Counted from the stretch's first letter, positions 42,202 to 51,764 are shown. The stretch: DNA of 57,515 nucleotides from Nitrospinae bacterium CG11_big_fil_rev_8_21_14_0_20_45_15 (GCA_002787235.1 PCWG01000015.1:216437-273951); one strand, 5' to 3'. Numbers and translations are program-made. Notes: generated by a model from the sequence alone, not told the origin.

Positions 42202-44574
42202 ATGGACGCCAAAGTAGTTAATATACCCGAAATTGTTCGACGCGAAATTGAAGAATTCGCCGCAGAAGTCGAGCGCCTCAATCGTGGAGAGGTCAGCGAT
42301 GACGATTTCAAACGTTTTCGTCTGCAACAAGGCATTTATGGTCAACGCCAGGAAAATCAGCAAATGGTGCGAACCAAATTGCCACAAGGTCAAATCACCG
42401 CAGAGCAGTTAGATACTCTAGCTGACTTTGCTGATAAATATTCCAATAAAATTTTGCATGTCACCACACGTCAAGACATCCAGTTTCATTATGTAAATGT
42501 GAACGATGTTCCTGAAGCCATGACGCTTCTGGCTGAAAAAGGCATGACCACACGGGAAGCCTGTGGCAATACTGTAAGAAATGTAACGGCTTGTCATAAA
42601 GCGGGCACTTGTTCAGCAGAGCTGTTCGACGTGGTTCCTTATGGTCGAGCGGTCACCGATTTCCTTCTGCGCAAACAAATCACCCAGAATTTACCCAGAA
42701 AATTCAAAATCAGTCTGGGTGGATGCAAAGGCTGTGGCTTGTCTCCCATGCACGACATCGGTCTGAATGCCGCAGTGCGTGAAGAAAACGGTCAAACCAT
42801 TCGTGGATTCAAGGTATTGATCGGTGGTGGCCTTGGGTCCTCCCCCAGAACGGCGCAACACTTCACTGATTTTGTATCCGCGGACGACCTGCTGAGGCTC
42901 TGCGAATCTGTCGTTGCTGTTTTCGACAAGCATGGAGACAAGAAAAACCGGAACAAGGCGCGTCTGAAATACGTTCTGGACAGATTGGGTTCGGAAAAAG
43001 TCAACGAACTCGTGGAAGAAGAATTTAAAAAGCGCGAAGGACAAAAGTATCCGAAGATAGAGATACCCGATCCGTCGATTCCCAGCATTCCGGCATTCGC
43101 TTCAACCAGTGAATTTGACAACGACCCTGAGTTCAAATCCTGGGCCGCACGAAACACACTGGAGCAAAAACAAAAGGGCTTTTTTAACGTTCAGATCAAA
43201 CTCGCTCTGGGCGATATGGGAAGCGATCAGGCACGCGCCATCAGTTCGGCGTCTTCTCAATTTGCCGCAGGGAAAATTGTCATGACGGTCAATCAGAACG
43301 TCATGATTCCCTGGGTGAAAAAAGAAGCCTTTGCAAATATCTTTGGCGAACTCAAAAAAATAGGGCTTCATAAAGCCGGTACAGAAGAGATCAGTGACAT
43401 CACCTGTTGCCCCGGCTCTGAAACCTGTAATCTGGGTATCACTGCATCGCGTGGGCTCTCCGCAGAACTCAATAAGGAAATGGAGAACGGTTTCCCCCTT
43501 TCCGACGACTTGAGCCATATCAGCATCAAAGCCAGCGGATGCCCCAATTCCTGCGGTCAGCATCATATCGCATCGATCGGACTGCATGGCGGAGCAAAGA
43601 AAATCAACGGTGTTTTGACTCCTCATTATGAAATATTTCTAGGGGGACGAACCACTGAAGACAAGATGACTTTTGGCCTCCCGGTGATCAAAATACCCGC
43701 GAAGAATTCCCCTTCTGCGGTAAGAAAAATCATTGACGATTATAAAGAAGCCAAACAGGAAGATGAAAGTTTCGGTGACTTCTTCGATCGCAAAGGGAAA
43801 AGCTATTTCCGAACCCTCCTCGATCCCTTCACAGCACTGAAGAGCATCGAAGAAACGCCTTTTGCTTATATCGACTATGGCTCGGACAAGAAGTTTTCTC
43901 TGGAAGACCGTGGTCAGGGCGAATGTGCCGGCGCAGTCACCGATATGATCGAAGATCGTTTGTCAGAAGCGGAGAGAGCCCAGTTCCAAAGCAAGCTTTC
44001 CATCGAAAAAGGCAACCTGGCAGAATCTGTCGATCACGGCAAGCGCTCCGTTGTGGCTTCAGCCCGTGCCCTGCTTGTGACCGAAGGCATGGATTTCACA
44101 GACGATCTGGAATGTATGGAAAAATTCCACTCCCTCATCATCGATATGGAAATCGTTGAAGCACGATTTGAGAAGCTATTGAAACGATTTGGGGAAAAAA
44201 CCGTAGACAAAGAAACGGCACAATGGTGGTCAGACAATGCTTTGGATTTGCTGGAACAATGTAAACAAATCAATGACCGTCTCCATAGTGAAAAAACCTT
44301 GCGAATCAGAACCGGAGGAGAAGAAAGCAGTGCCGCACCCGAATCCTCCGCTCCGAGCCAGAGCATGGACCTGCTTGGAGTCAAATGTCCCTTCAACTAC
44401 GTCAAAGCGAAGTTGAAACTGGAGACCATGGGTTCCGGGCAAATTCTGGAAATTACGCTCGATGATGGAGAGCCGATTCACAATGTTCCCAAAAGTCTTC
44501 GTAATGACGGACATGAGATACTGTCTCAAACCGAAGAAGACGGTCATCATCGGATCGTGGTCAAAAAAGCATGA
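42202..44574 (+). CDS. Siroheme sulfite/nitrite reductase fused to a TusA-like domain
   Basis: 790 residues. Residues 1 to about 580 are a two-repeat ferredoxin-type sulfite/nitrite reductase with N-terminal VRTKLPQGQITAEQL, an EACGNTVRNVTACH motif near residue 115, and the Fe4S4-siroheme Cys set in CCPGSETCNLG and SGCPNSCGQHHIA. A helical linker (about 600-700) follows. The last 70 residues match TusA: MDLLGVKCPFNYVKAKLKLETMGSGQILEI. The sulfur-carrying Cys is in CPFN, where free TusA has CPxP. Six-electron reduction to sulfide or ammonia, handing sulfur to the TusA Cys, is a reasonable model but inferred. Sulfite against nitrite cannot be decided by eye. Confidence 0.87.
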   Translation: MDAKVVNIPEIVRREIEEFAAEVERLNRGEVSDDDFKRFRLQQGIYGQRQENQQMVRTKLPQGQITAEQLDTLADFADKYSNKILHVTTRQDIQFHYVNVNDVPEAMTLLAEKGMTTREACGNTVRNVTACHKAGTCSAELFDVVPYGRAVTDFLLRKQITQNLPRKFKISLGGCKGCGLSPMHDIGLNAAVREENGQTIRGFKVLIGGGLGSSPRTAQHFTDFVSADDLLRLCESVVAVFDKHGDKKNRNKARLKYVLDRLGSEKVNELVEEEFKKREGQKYPKIEIPDPSIPSIPAFASTSEFDNDPEFKSWAARNTLEQKQKGFFNVQIKLALGDMGSDQARAISSASSQFAAGKIVMTVNQNVMIPWVKKEAFANIFGELKKIGLHKAGTEEISDITCCPGSETCNLGITASRGLSAELNKEMENGFPLSDDLSHISIKASGCPNSCGQHHIASIGLHGGAKKINGVLTPHYEIFLGGRTTEDKMTFGLPVIKIPAKNSPSAVRKIIDDYKEAKQEDESFGDFFDRKGKSYFRTLLDPFTALKSIEETPFAYIDYGSDKKFSLEDRGQGECAGAVTDMIEDRLSEAERAQFQSKLSIEKGNLAESVDHGKRSVVASARALLVTEGMDFTDDLECMEKFHSLIIDMEIVEARFEKLLKRFGEKTVDKETAQWWSDNALDLLEQCKQINDRLHSEKTLRIRTGGEESSAAPESSAPSQSMDLLGVKCPFNYVKAKLKLETMGSGQILEITLDDGEPIHNVPKSLRNDGHEILSQTEEDGHHRIVVKKA

Positions 44575-44594
44575 CAAAAATTACATTCACAAGT

Positions 44595-44624
44595 GAGCTT
44601 GAGCTGAGAAATCAGCTCAAGCTC
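44595..44624 (+). promoter_or_regulatory. Perfect 13-base-pair hairpin with GAAA tetraloop
   Basis: GAGCTTGAGCTGA-GAAA-TCAGCTCAAGCTC lies in the 69-base gap between the sulfite reductase and yicC, ending 19 bases before the yicC ATG. There is no T-run after it, so it resembles an mRNA processing, stability or attenuator hairpin more than a classic terminator. Confidence 0.7.
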
Positions 44625-44643
44625 CAATTCCGGTATTCCTCTA

Positions 44644-45525
44644 ATGTTTAGAAGTATGACCGGATTCGGTCGATCCGAATTACAAAGCGACGATTACACC
44701 TGCAAGGTGGAAATCCGTTCCGTGAACAACCGTTTTCTCGATGTAAAAACCCGTCTGCCTCGCAATTTTGCAAACTTGGAGTTTGAACTTAAAAAACGAA
44801 TTAAGGACAAATGTTCGCGTGGATCAATAGACGTATCGATTTCCTTTCAAAGAGACGAGACGGAGGGATCGGGTACTGAAATTCGCCCGAATCTGGTGCT
44901 TGCGACTCAATATCTGGGGGCATTCAAATTACTTCGCGATAAACTTGGCCTGTCTGGAGAAATAGACATCAGCACCATTCTTTCGTTGAAAGATGTTATC
45001 CAGTTCGAACCGCTGGCACTCAGTAGCAGCATTGAGGAACTGATCATAAATGCGACCGAAGCGGCGATGGATCAACTCATAGAAATGCGTAATGAAGAAG
45101 GCAAACACCTCGAAAAAGAAATTCTTGAGCTCCTGAACGAGGTAGAAAAACAGAAAGACCTCATCAAACCGCGTCAATCCATCATGGTCAAACAATATCG
45201 TGATCGATTGAACGAACGCATTAAAAGCCTGACCGAGGGAACCGCCATTGAACCCGGTCGATTGGATCAGGAAGTCGCGCTGCTCGCAGAACGATGTGAT
45301 ATTACAGAAGAAATCACCCGATTGGAAAGCCATTTGAGTCACTTTCGGCAATTGGTCCAATCGGAAGAACCCATGGGACGCAAACTCGAGTTCCTTATCC
45401 AGGAATTCAATCGTGAGGCCAATACCATCGGTTCCAAAACCCTGGACATTGAAGTATCTCGATCTTCCATTGAGATTAAAAGTGCATTAGAAAAAATTCG
45501 CGAACAACTTGCCAATATAGAATGA
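44644..45525 (+). CDS. YicC family RNA endonuclease-like protein
   Basis: 293 residues. The start FRSMTGFGRSELQSDDYTCKVEIRSVNNRFLDVKTRLP and the ending LIQEFNREANTIGSKTLDIEVSRSSIEIKSALEKIREQLANIE are the two conserved blocks of the YicC N and C domains. Members act as endoribonucleases or RNA-decay adaptors in enterobacteria. It ends in an ATGA overlap with gmk, a frequent neighbour. No clear ribosome site precedes the ATG, and a hairpin lies close before it. Confidence 0.93.
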   Translation: MFRSMTGFGRSELQSDDYTCKVEIRSVNNRFLDVKTRLPRNFANLEFELKKRIKDKCSRGSIDVSISFQRDETEGSGTEIRPNLVLATQYLGAFKLLRDKLGLSGEIDISTILSLKDVIQFEPLALSSSIEELIINATEAAMDQLIEMRNEEGKHLEKEILELLNEVEKQKDLIKPRQSIMVKQYRDRLNERIKSLTEGTAIEPGRLDQEVALLAERCDITEEITRLESHLSHFRQLVQSEEPMGRKLEFLIQEFNREANTIGSKTLDIEVSRSSIEIKSALEKIREQLANIE

Positions 45526-46193
45526 CGACAACGACACTCAAACCTGGAATTCCTTATGTCATTTCTGCCCCTTCCGGGACCGGGAAAACGACTATTTGTG
45601 GCATTCTCCGGAAAAAACTTCCAGCCCTTCAGTTTTCTGTTTCCCATACCACGCGTCCACAACGCGAAGGAGAACAGGAAGGCGTCGATTATTTTTTTAT
45701 ATCGAATGAAGAATTTGAGCGGAAAATCAAAGACAAAGAATTTCTGGAATGGGCGAAAATACACAATAATTATTACGGAACATCTTTTACAACCATTACA
45801 GCACACACACATAAAGGGCGCGATCTCCTTCTTGAGCTGGATGTGCAAGGTGTTGAGTCACTCAGAAAATCTGATTATCCGGCTGTATTCATATTTATAT
45901 TGCCGCCCTCATTAGAAGAATTACAAAGACGGTTAGAATTTCGCGGCACAGAATCTCCAGAAAAAATCGCATTGCGACTTGAAACCGGTAAAAATGAAAT
46001 TCTGAAATACCCCGCTTATGATTATGTACTCACCAATTACATTGCAGAAGAAACTGCAAATGACATCGCTTCCATTATGTGTAGTGAAAAGCTTCGCGCT
46101 GGAATGTACACTCCGACTGCCTCAGATATACAAACCCTATTAAACCAGAAAACAAACGCTTCATGCTCTCCAGCTCCCTTGAAAAATTCATAA
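45522..46193 (+). CDS. gmk: Guanylate kinase
   Basis: 223 residues. Phosphorylates GMP to GDP. The P-loop is SAPSGTGKTTI, followed by SHTTRPQREGEQEGVDYFF (GMP-binding), YYGTSF, and LLELDVQGVESLR. The length is slightly above the usual 205 because of a C-terminal extension. It overlaps yicC by four bases and hisC by about 30, so the three should be co-translated. Confidence 0.97.
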   Translation: MTTTTLKPGIPYVISAPSGTGKTTICGILRKKLPALQFSVSHTTRPQREGEQEGVDYFFISNEEFERKIKDKEFLEWAKIHNNYYGTSFTTITAHTHKGRDLLLELDVQGVESLRKSDYPAVFIFILPPSLEELQRRLEFRGTESPEKIALRLETGKNEILKYPAYDYVLTNYIAEETANDIASIMCSEKLRAGMYTPTASDIQTLLNQKTNASCSPAPLKNS

Positions 46194-47236
46194 CAGAAAA
46201 AGCACTCAATCTAGCCGCGTATAAAGCCGAACATGTCTCCGCTCCGGTTTCATTGCATGCGAACGAGAATCCCTACCCTCCTTCACCTGAATTGTTGAAT
46301 GAATTGCGGGAATCGCTGGAAATGCTCGAACTGAACAGATACCCCGATCCGGATGGGCACAAACTCAAAGCACGCTTGTCGGAGAGACTGGACACAGCTC
46401 CTGAAAATTTAGTGTTAGGAAATGGTTCTGACGAATTGATTCAACTTCTGATGCAGGTTTTTTGCAATCCCGGGGACAGAATCGCTTTTCCAGATCCAAC
46501 GTTTTCTATGTACTCGATCATTGCCCGAGGTTTGGGAGTTGAGCCTTATCCCCTGGAACTGAATGATCAATGGGACTTTGAGGCACCCGAAAATTTTGAA
46601 TTGTGGAAAAAAGAACGCGTCAAAATCGTTTTCTTCAGTTATCCCAATAACCCGACGGGCAATTGTTTTTCTGCGGATGAAATACAAAAAGTCCTCGATA
46701 ATTTTGACGGCATTATCGTATTAGACGAGGCCTACTATGACTTTGCCCGCAAGAGTTTCATCGAAAAATTAAAAGAATATCCCAACCTTATTCTTTTGCG
46801 AAGCCTTTCAAAGATCGGGCTCGCTGGCTTTCGAGTTGGCTATGGCATTGCAGATCCCTGCATCATCAGCCACATTAACAAAATGCGCCTTCCCTACAAT
46901 TTGAATTCCGTCTCACAATTCATGGCCGAGCGTTTGTTAGCCCGGTTTTCCACGGTTGAAGATCAGGTCAATCTCCTGCTTAAGGAAAGAGAGCGTCTGA
47001 ATACTCAGTTGATGAATACTGAGGGAATCACCCCCTACCCCAGTGATTCAAACTTTATTTTATTCAAAACGGCAGGGGACGGAACCACACTGCACCAACG
47101 CTTATTGAGCGACGGAGTTCTGATAAGAAATCTGATCGGTCATCCTCGCTTGAAAGACTGCCTCCGTGTGACGGTAGGAACACCTGAACAAAACGACCAA
47201 TTCATATCGTTTCTTACAAAAAAAGTCTCCGAATAA
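46163..47236 (+). CDS. hisC: Histidinol-phosphate aminotransferase
   Basis: 357 residues, a PLP-dependent fold I aminotransferase. The N-terminus has LHANENPYPPSPELL and RYPDPDGHKLKARLSERL. The PLP region shows GNGSDELIQLLMQVF, SYPNNPTGNCFS, LDEAYYDFARK, and the catalytic Lys in RSLSKIGLAGFRVGY. This pattern is that of HisC, making histidinol phosphate from imidazole acetol phosphate. The ATG lies inside the end of gmk. Confidence 0.93.
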   Translation: MLSSSLEKFITEKALNLAAYKAEHVSAPVSLHANENPYPPSPELLNELRESLEMLELNRYPDPDGHKLKARLSERLDTAPENLVLGNGSDELIQLLMQVFCNPGDRIAFPDPTFSMYSIIARGLGVEPYPLELNDQWDFEAPENFELWKKERVKIVFFSYPNNPTGNCFSADEIQKVLDNFDGIIVLDEAYYDFARKSFIEKLKEYPNLILLRSLSKIGLAGFRVGYGIADPCIISHINKMRLPYNLNSVSQFMAERLLARFSTVEDQVNLLLKERERLNTQLMNTEGITPYPSDSNFILFKTAGDGTTLHQRLLSDGVLIRNLIGHPRLKDCLRVTVGTPEQNDQFISFLTKKVSE

Positions 47237-47255
47237 AGCAAAGGTCTACTACGAT

Positions 47256-48260
47256 ATGCGGTATTTCAAGTATGCAATCGTAGGAGGCTATATAGCAGGC
47301 ATTACTCTGCTATTTTACATCATCGGTCTGCTGTACCATCAAACCACCACCGCAGCGGGAACAAATAATAACTCTGTCATCGTAGAAATTCCACAGGGAG
47401 CCAGTCTCACCCGCATTTCGCATATTCTTTCCGAGCAAGGTCTGATACTCAGTCCTTCTGCATTTCGCCTGCTCGCCTACATCAAAAACAAGCAGAAACA
47501 AATTCAACTTGGCGAATTTGATTTGAATGCCACCATGACACCGGGGGAAATTCTCGAAAAAATCACATCCGGCAAAGCCCTCCTGCACAGCATCACCATT
47601 CCCGAAGGCTACCGTATTCTGGAAATCAATCAATTATTGGTAAGCAAGGGGCTCACCAAAGGCGACGAATTTATTTCGCAGACAAAAAATCCGACTTTAC
47701 TCAAGCAATTGAACATCCCGACAGATTCACTGGAAGGCTACCTGTTTCCAGATACGTACCATTTTGCCCGAAATACCAGTGCCCAAGCCATCGTCGAAAC
47801 GATGATCAATACATTTAAAGACAAAGTCCTGAAAAAAGAATTCTTACAGCAAGCACAAACGATGGGGTTTAGCTTTCACGAAATCATAACACTCGCATCC
47901 ATCATAGAAAAAGAAACGGGTGCCGCCGAAGAAAGAAAAATGATCTCATCCGTTTTTCACAATCGTTTGAAAAAACATATGCTCCTGCAAACGGACCCGA
48001 CAGTGATTTACGCCATCAAGGATTTTGACGGTAACCTGAGAAAAAAAGACTTGTCCATGGATTCGCCCTATAATACCTATCGTTATAGCGGACTGCCACC
48101 GGGTCCCATTGCAAGCCCGGGACTTGAGTCCATCACTGCGGCTTTGAATCCTTCTGAGACTCAAAACCTGTACTTTGTTTCCAAGCAAGATGGCCATCAT
48201 CAGTTCTCAACGAATCTATCTGCACACAATATGGCTGTACGTAAATACCAATTGCGATAA
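47256..48260 (+). CDS. mltG: Endolytic murein transglycosylase MltG (YceG-like)
   Basis: 334 residues with one N-terminal membrane helix (YAIVGGYIAGITLLFYIIGLLY), then a LysM-like domain (VEIPQGASLTRISHILSEQGLI) and the YceG catalytic domain: EGYLFPDTYHF, ITLASIIEKETGAAEERKMISSVFHNRL (with the catalytic Glu), LQTDPTVIYA, and SPYNTYRYSGLPPGPIASPGLESI. MltG cleaves nascent glycan strands and sets their length. It follows hisC by 20 bases. Confidence 0.95.
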   Translation: MRYFKYAIVGGYIAGITLLFYIIGLLYHQTTTAAGTNNNSVIVEIPQGASLTRISHILSEQGLILSPSAFRLLAYIKNKQKQIQLGEFDLNATMTPGEILEKITSGKALLHSITIPEGYRILEINQLLVSKGLTKGDEFISQTKNPTLLKQLNIPTDSLEGYLFPDTYHFARNTSAQAIVETMINTFKDKVLKKEFLQQAQTMGFSFHEIITLASIIEKETGAAEERKMISSVFHNRLKKHMLLQTDPTVIYAIKDFDGNLRKKDLSMDSPYNTYRYSGLPPGPIASPGLESITAALNPSETQNLYFVSKQDGHHQFSTNLSAHNMAVRKYQLR

Positions 48261-48471
48261 ACTCATCACTGAGACAAAATAGCAGTTCCAATTGAAATAA
48301 ATTAAACTATTCTTGCTTCAGACAATTTCCAACGGGCAACCACTTCCCCAATTGGAATGATCTGCATTGCAAGCAAACGTTTTATACCAAAAAATGAAAA
48401 CTCTCCGCACATACCTGTTTTCAAAATTGTCGGTATGTAAAATTCAAGTAGCAATTGTTACGAGGAGATAA

Positions 48472-49218
48472 TTGATGGCTATAGAGAATGATGATATAGA
48501 TCTGAGCAAAGAGGAAATTGCAGAAATCGAAAGTCAGGAAGAAAAGCGTCTGGCTGAACTTAAAATAATTGAGAAAAATAAAAATAACCTGGCTTACAAA
48601 AATTTGACCGGAAAAAATTTGACCGGAGTCAACCTGAGCAATGGGAAAATCAACCATGTCATCATGCCAAATTCCATTTTGATCGATGCAAACCTGACCG
48701 GTGCCAACCTATGCGATGCCAATCTCTACAATACCGACCTGAATAAAGCCCGGCTGAACGGTGCGGCCTGTATACAGGCAAATTTTGTGCAATGCAATCT
48801 TTCCCAGACGGATTTGACGGAAGCTGACTTTCGAGACGCTTTTCTAGAAAATGCCGACCTTAAAAATGCCTGCCTCAATGGTGCCGATTTCAGTTGGGCT
48901 AATTTGAGTTTTGCCACGCTGGAACAAGCTCAATTGATCGAAACGGACTTAACGGAAGCCAACCTGCACGGAGCCAATTTGCGTGGCGCAAATTTAACGG
49001 ATGCCAATTTGGAAAATGCGTTGTTAACAGATACCTTTCTGAAAGGCGTGGACCTGTCCACTCAAAGCAATTTGACCGTTGAACAAATGGAATCGGCCGA
49101 TATAGATAAAACAACCATCCTACCAGATCACTTATCGATCACATGGATAACGGAAAAAACTTTCAAATGCAGAATCAATGAAGAAACCGATAAAAAGAAG
49201 AAAAAAACTAATGAATAA
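48472..49218 (+). CDS. Pentapeptide-repeat protein with charged N-terminal helix
   Basis: 248 residues. The first 50 are a charged, probably coiled-coil helix (DLSKEEIAEIESQEEKRLAELKIIEKNKNN). A long A(D/N)LXX repeat region follows (ANLTGANLCDANLYNTDLNKA...ANLHGANLRGANLTDANL), a right-handed beta-helix. The tail is basic (KKKKK). It resembles the family of the protein at 21740, but has its own N-terminus. No function is known. Confidence 0.88.
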   Translation: MMAIENDDIDLSKEEIAEIESQEEKRLAELKIIEKNKNNLAYKNLTGKNLTGVNLSNGKINHVIMPNSILIDANLTGANLCDANLYNTDLNKARLNGAACIQANFVQCNLSQTDLTEADFRDAFLENADLKNACLNGADFSWANLSFATLEQAQLIETDLTEANLHGANLRGANLTDANLENALLTDTFLKGVDLSTQSNLTVEQMESADIDKTTILPDHLSITWITEKTFKCRINEETDKKKKKTNE

Positions 49219-49250
49219 AAAAACTCTCTTCACCTTCTAAAAGACATCTA

Positions 49251-49793
49251 TCAAAGGGTCCTGGATCTTGAGTCCCGCAAGGCTTCAACGAGTCGCACCC
49301 ATTCACTGACCAAAGTAAAAATTCGTTCACGAATTTTAGGATCCGTAAGTTTTTCCCCATCAAAATCCGAACCCAGCGCATACACAAAACGTGGAACAAT
49401 CCAGCATCTAAAGTCGAGCATCAGACTATTCGCCAAACTCACAGGCCCCATATAGCTTGCTTTTCCTCCTGCGGCGCATAGAAATCCAACGACCTTTTCT
49501 TTCCAGGCATTACCCCCAAGCTCCAAAAGGTTCTTGGCGGCGGCACTGGCATAAAAATTATAGACGGGAACCGCTAACAGAATTCCTTCTGCCTTGGTAA
49601 TCCTCTCTCGCATTCGAATGACTCTCTCATCCTCAAAAACAGAGTCTCCATCGCATAAAGGCAAGTCTTCATCAACAAGGTCGATCCAATCCGCACTGTA
49701 TCCCAATTTTGTGAGCTCTAAAAGAGCCTCTCGGGCAAGCAAACAGCTTCGACTCTTAGGATTCAGGCTTGCAGAAATAATCAAATACGACAT
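49251..49793 (-). CDS. NADPH-dependent FMN reductase family protein
   Basis: 180 residues with a flavodoxin-like fold: an N-terminal phosphate-binding loop (ISASLNPKSRS), the middle VPVYNFYASAAAKNLLELGGNAWKEKVVGFLCAAGGKASYMGPVSLANSLM, and a conserved helix end. Members reduce FMN, quinones or chromate with NAD(P)H. The substrate here is not known. It converges on the pentapeptide gene. Confidence 0.85.
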   Translation of the reverse strand: MSYLIISASLNPKSRSCLLAREALLELTKLGYSADWIDLVDEDLPLCDGDSVFEDERVIRMRERITKAEGILLAVPVYNFYASAAAKNLLELGGNAWKEKVVGFLCAAGGKASYMGPVSLANSLMLDFRCWIVPRFVYALGSDFDGEKLTDPKIRERIFTLVSEWVRLVEALRDSRSRTL

Positions 49794-49889
49794 AATATCC
49801 TTAAAAAAAATTTTCTTCGGAAACCGTTTTAAAATTCTTCTATCAATCTAAATAGTCACCACTCAATCGTTACAAAAGAAATAAGCTCA

Positions 49890-50081
49890 ATGAAAACCGC
49901 TTTGATCACAATTGTCGCCATCGTACTGGGATACTACCTCTTACCAATTATAGGATCCTTTATTGCCTTTGCCTTTAAAAGTTTTCTATTCCACTTTATA
50001 TTAGACTACGGACTTTACATCGTTGCTTTCGCTGGAGGTGGCGGTTATTTTTGGTGGAAGTATCTCAGAAAACTGGATTGA
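49890..50081 (+). CDS. Small two-helix membrane protein
   Basis: 63 residues with hydrophobic helices at about 4-28 and 34-53 and a basic C-terminus (WWKYLRKLD). No family was recognised. The start is an ATG with a weak AAGAAA-type leader. The amphipathic pattern and the clean frame between genes support it as real, but it is short. Confidence 0.5.
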   Translation: MKTALITIVAIVLGYYLLPIIGSFIAFAFKSFLFHFILDYGLYIVAFAGGGGYFWWKYLRKLD

Positions 50082-50197
50082 GAAAACGACATTTTCTAAC
50101 AATTTTCAATGCATCCACGATATTATCCGTCACTGATTTTTCAAATGTGCGGATTAAAAAAGAACGGCATATGATCCTATACTCAAATCCGATGACA

Positions 50198-50440
50198 TCA
50201 TCCCATAAAGAAAAAAATCGCTTCCTTGATATCTTCAGTTTTAAATTTTTTTAAAGTGGGTCTGCTGTTAACGTCCGAATAACGTTCCACGATAATCCAT
50301 TGGTCGCTAATACCCGCTTTCTCCAAATAGATTGAAGCCCCCTCTTTCATTACCCTTCCCGAACCATTGGATAAATCCTCTAAAATTGCTCTTACCGAAT
50401 ATTCCAGACTCAAACCATTGCCATTAATTGTATCCGACAT
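50198..50440 (-). CDS. Small protein of unknown function
   Basis: 80 residues from the ATG at 50440, preceded by GAGAGG. An upstream start in the same frame would give 86. The sequence has an N-terminal helix (LEYSVRAILEDLSNG), then beta-strands (ASIYLEKAG, QWIIVERYS), and an FKTEDIKEAIFFFMG end. No family was recognised. Confidence 0.5.
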   Translation of the reverse strand: MSDTINGNGLSLEYSVRAILEDLSNGSGRVMKEGASIYLEKAGISDQWIIVERYSDVNSRPTLKKFKTEDIKEAIFFFMG

Positions 50441-50496
50441 CATTAAGACCTCTCGCAAAATTCACCAAACACGTTCAAAAAGTAAATTCATACAAT

Positions 50497-50529
50497 CCCC
50501 GCAAAATGAAACGGGGTTTTATTTTGTGG
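50497..50529 (+). terminator. Rho-independent terminator-like hairpin
   Basis: CCCCG-N10-CGGGG is followed by TTTTATTTT. It lies about 415 bases after the small membrane protein stop and about 130 before cheB, so which transcript it ends is unclear. Confidence 0.55.
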
Positions 50530-50659
50530 TAAATCTTAGCCTTTTGGGTTAATCTAATAAGCGTTTAATTTTTATGAGCTTAGGTAATCAGTTTACAGTT
50601 TCAATTCCGATTTACCTATAATTTTTAATGGATTTTATAACAGATATCCACGAATAAGT

Positions 50660-51748
50660 ATGCGAAAAATTAAGGTATTGATCGTTGACGATGCCGTAGT
50701 CGTAAGGAAAATTGTTTCTGATTCACTGAGTGTAGACCCCGAAATTGAAATTGTGGGAACAGCTGCAAATGGTAAAATCGGCTTAGCAAAAATCGAGCAA
50801 TTGCAACCCGATTGTGTGACCCTGGATATAGAAATGCCGGAAATGGACGGGCTCGAAACTCTCGTCGAAATAAGGAAAAAATATCGCGACCTTCCCGTCA
50901 TCATGTTCAGCACATTAACAGAACGTGGTGGCGTAAGCACACTTGAAGCTCTTTCTTTGGGAGCGACGGACTATGTCACCAAGCCAGCGAATGTCGGCAG
51001 TGTATCCATCGCAATGCAACGTGTCCGAGAAGAACTCATCCCAAAAATAAAATTGTTCTGCTCTAAAGCCGCGGGAGTCCAGCTCCCACAACTGGCAATT
51101 CCAGCAAAAAAATTCAGTCCAGCACTTCCAAAAACTCCGGTTACTCCACCAAAACCAACGGAAAAAAAACGAATCGATATTGTAGCCATCGGAGTGTCAA
51201 CGGGAGGCCCCAACGCATTGGCCGACCTGTTTCCCATGCTACCCGGTAATTTACCCGTTCCAATCGTTCTGACACAACACATGCCGCCCTACTTCACAAG
51301 GTTGCTGGCGGAAAGACTCTCATCAAAATCAGAACTGAGTATTCAAGAAGGACGACCCGGCCAGATCATCCATCCCGGAGAAGTATGGATTGCACCAGGA
51401 GATTATCATATGGAAGTGGCAAGAGTTGGGACAAGCGTGCAATTGCAAACCAATCAAAATCCACCGGAGAATTCATGTCGTCCTGCAGTTGACCCCATGT
51501 TCAGATCCGTACTGAAGGTCTATGGTGCACATACCCTCGCTGTCATCATGACAGGCATGGGCCAGGATGGTTTGAAAGGATGTGCGGAAGTCAAAGAAGC
51601 TGGCGGACAAGTGATCGTACAGGATGAAGAAACAAGTGTTGTGTGGGGAATGCCAGGCTTTGTAAGTCGGGCAGGACTCGCAGATAAAGTCCTGCCCCTG
51701 AATCAAATCGCGGGAGAAATAATCAATCGTCTGAAATTTGGTCGTTAA
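50660..51748 (+). CDS. cheB: CheB, chemotaxis protein-glutamate methylesterase
   Basis: 362 residues. The N-terminal receiver domain has the acidic pair Asp10/Asp11, phospho-acceptor Asp56 (VTLDIEMPEMDG), and KPAN near 111. A Pro/Lys-rich linker leads to the methylesterase domain, whose triad is visible: Ser in GVSTGGP, His in TQHMPPYFT, and Asp in MTGMGQDGLKG. It removes methyl groups from chemoreceptors. No cheR or cheA is seen in the window. The start is an ATG with no strong ribosome site. Confidence 0.95.
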   Translation: MRKIKVLIVDDAVVVRKIVSDSLSVDPEIEIVGTAANGKIGLAKIEQLQPDCVTLDIEMPEMDGLETLVEIRKKYRDLPVIMFSTLTERGGVSTLEALSLGATDYVTKPANVGSVSIAMQRVREELIPKIKLFCSKAAGVQLPQLAIPAKKFSPALPKTPVTPPKPTEKKRIDIVAIGVSTGGPNALADLFPMLPGNLPVPIVLTQHMPPYFTRLLAERLSSKSELSIQEGRPGQIIHPGEVWIAPGDYHMEVARVGTSVQLQTNQNPPENSCRPAVDPMFRSVLKVYGAHTLAVIMTGMGQDGLKGCAEVKEAGGQVIVQDEETSVVWGMPGFVSRAGLADKVLPLNQIAGEIINRLKFGR

Positions 51749-51764
51749 AGCACCCTTCTAAAAC

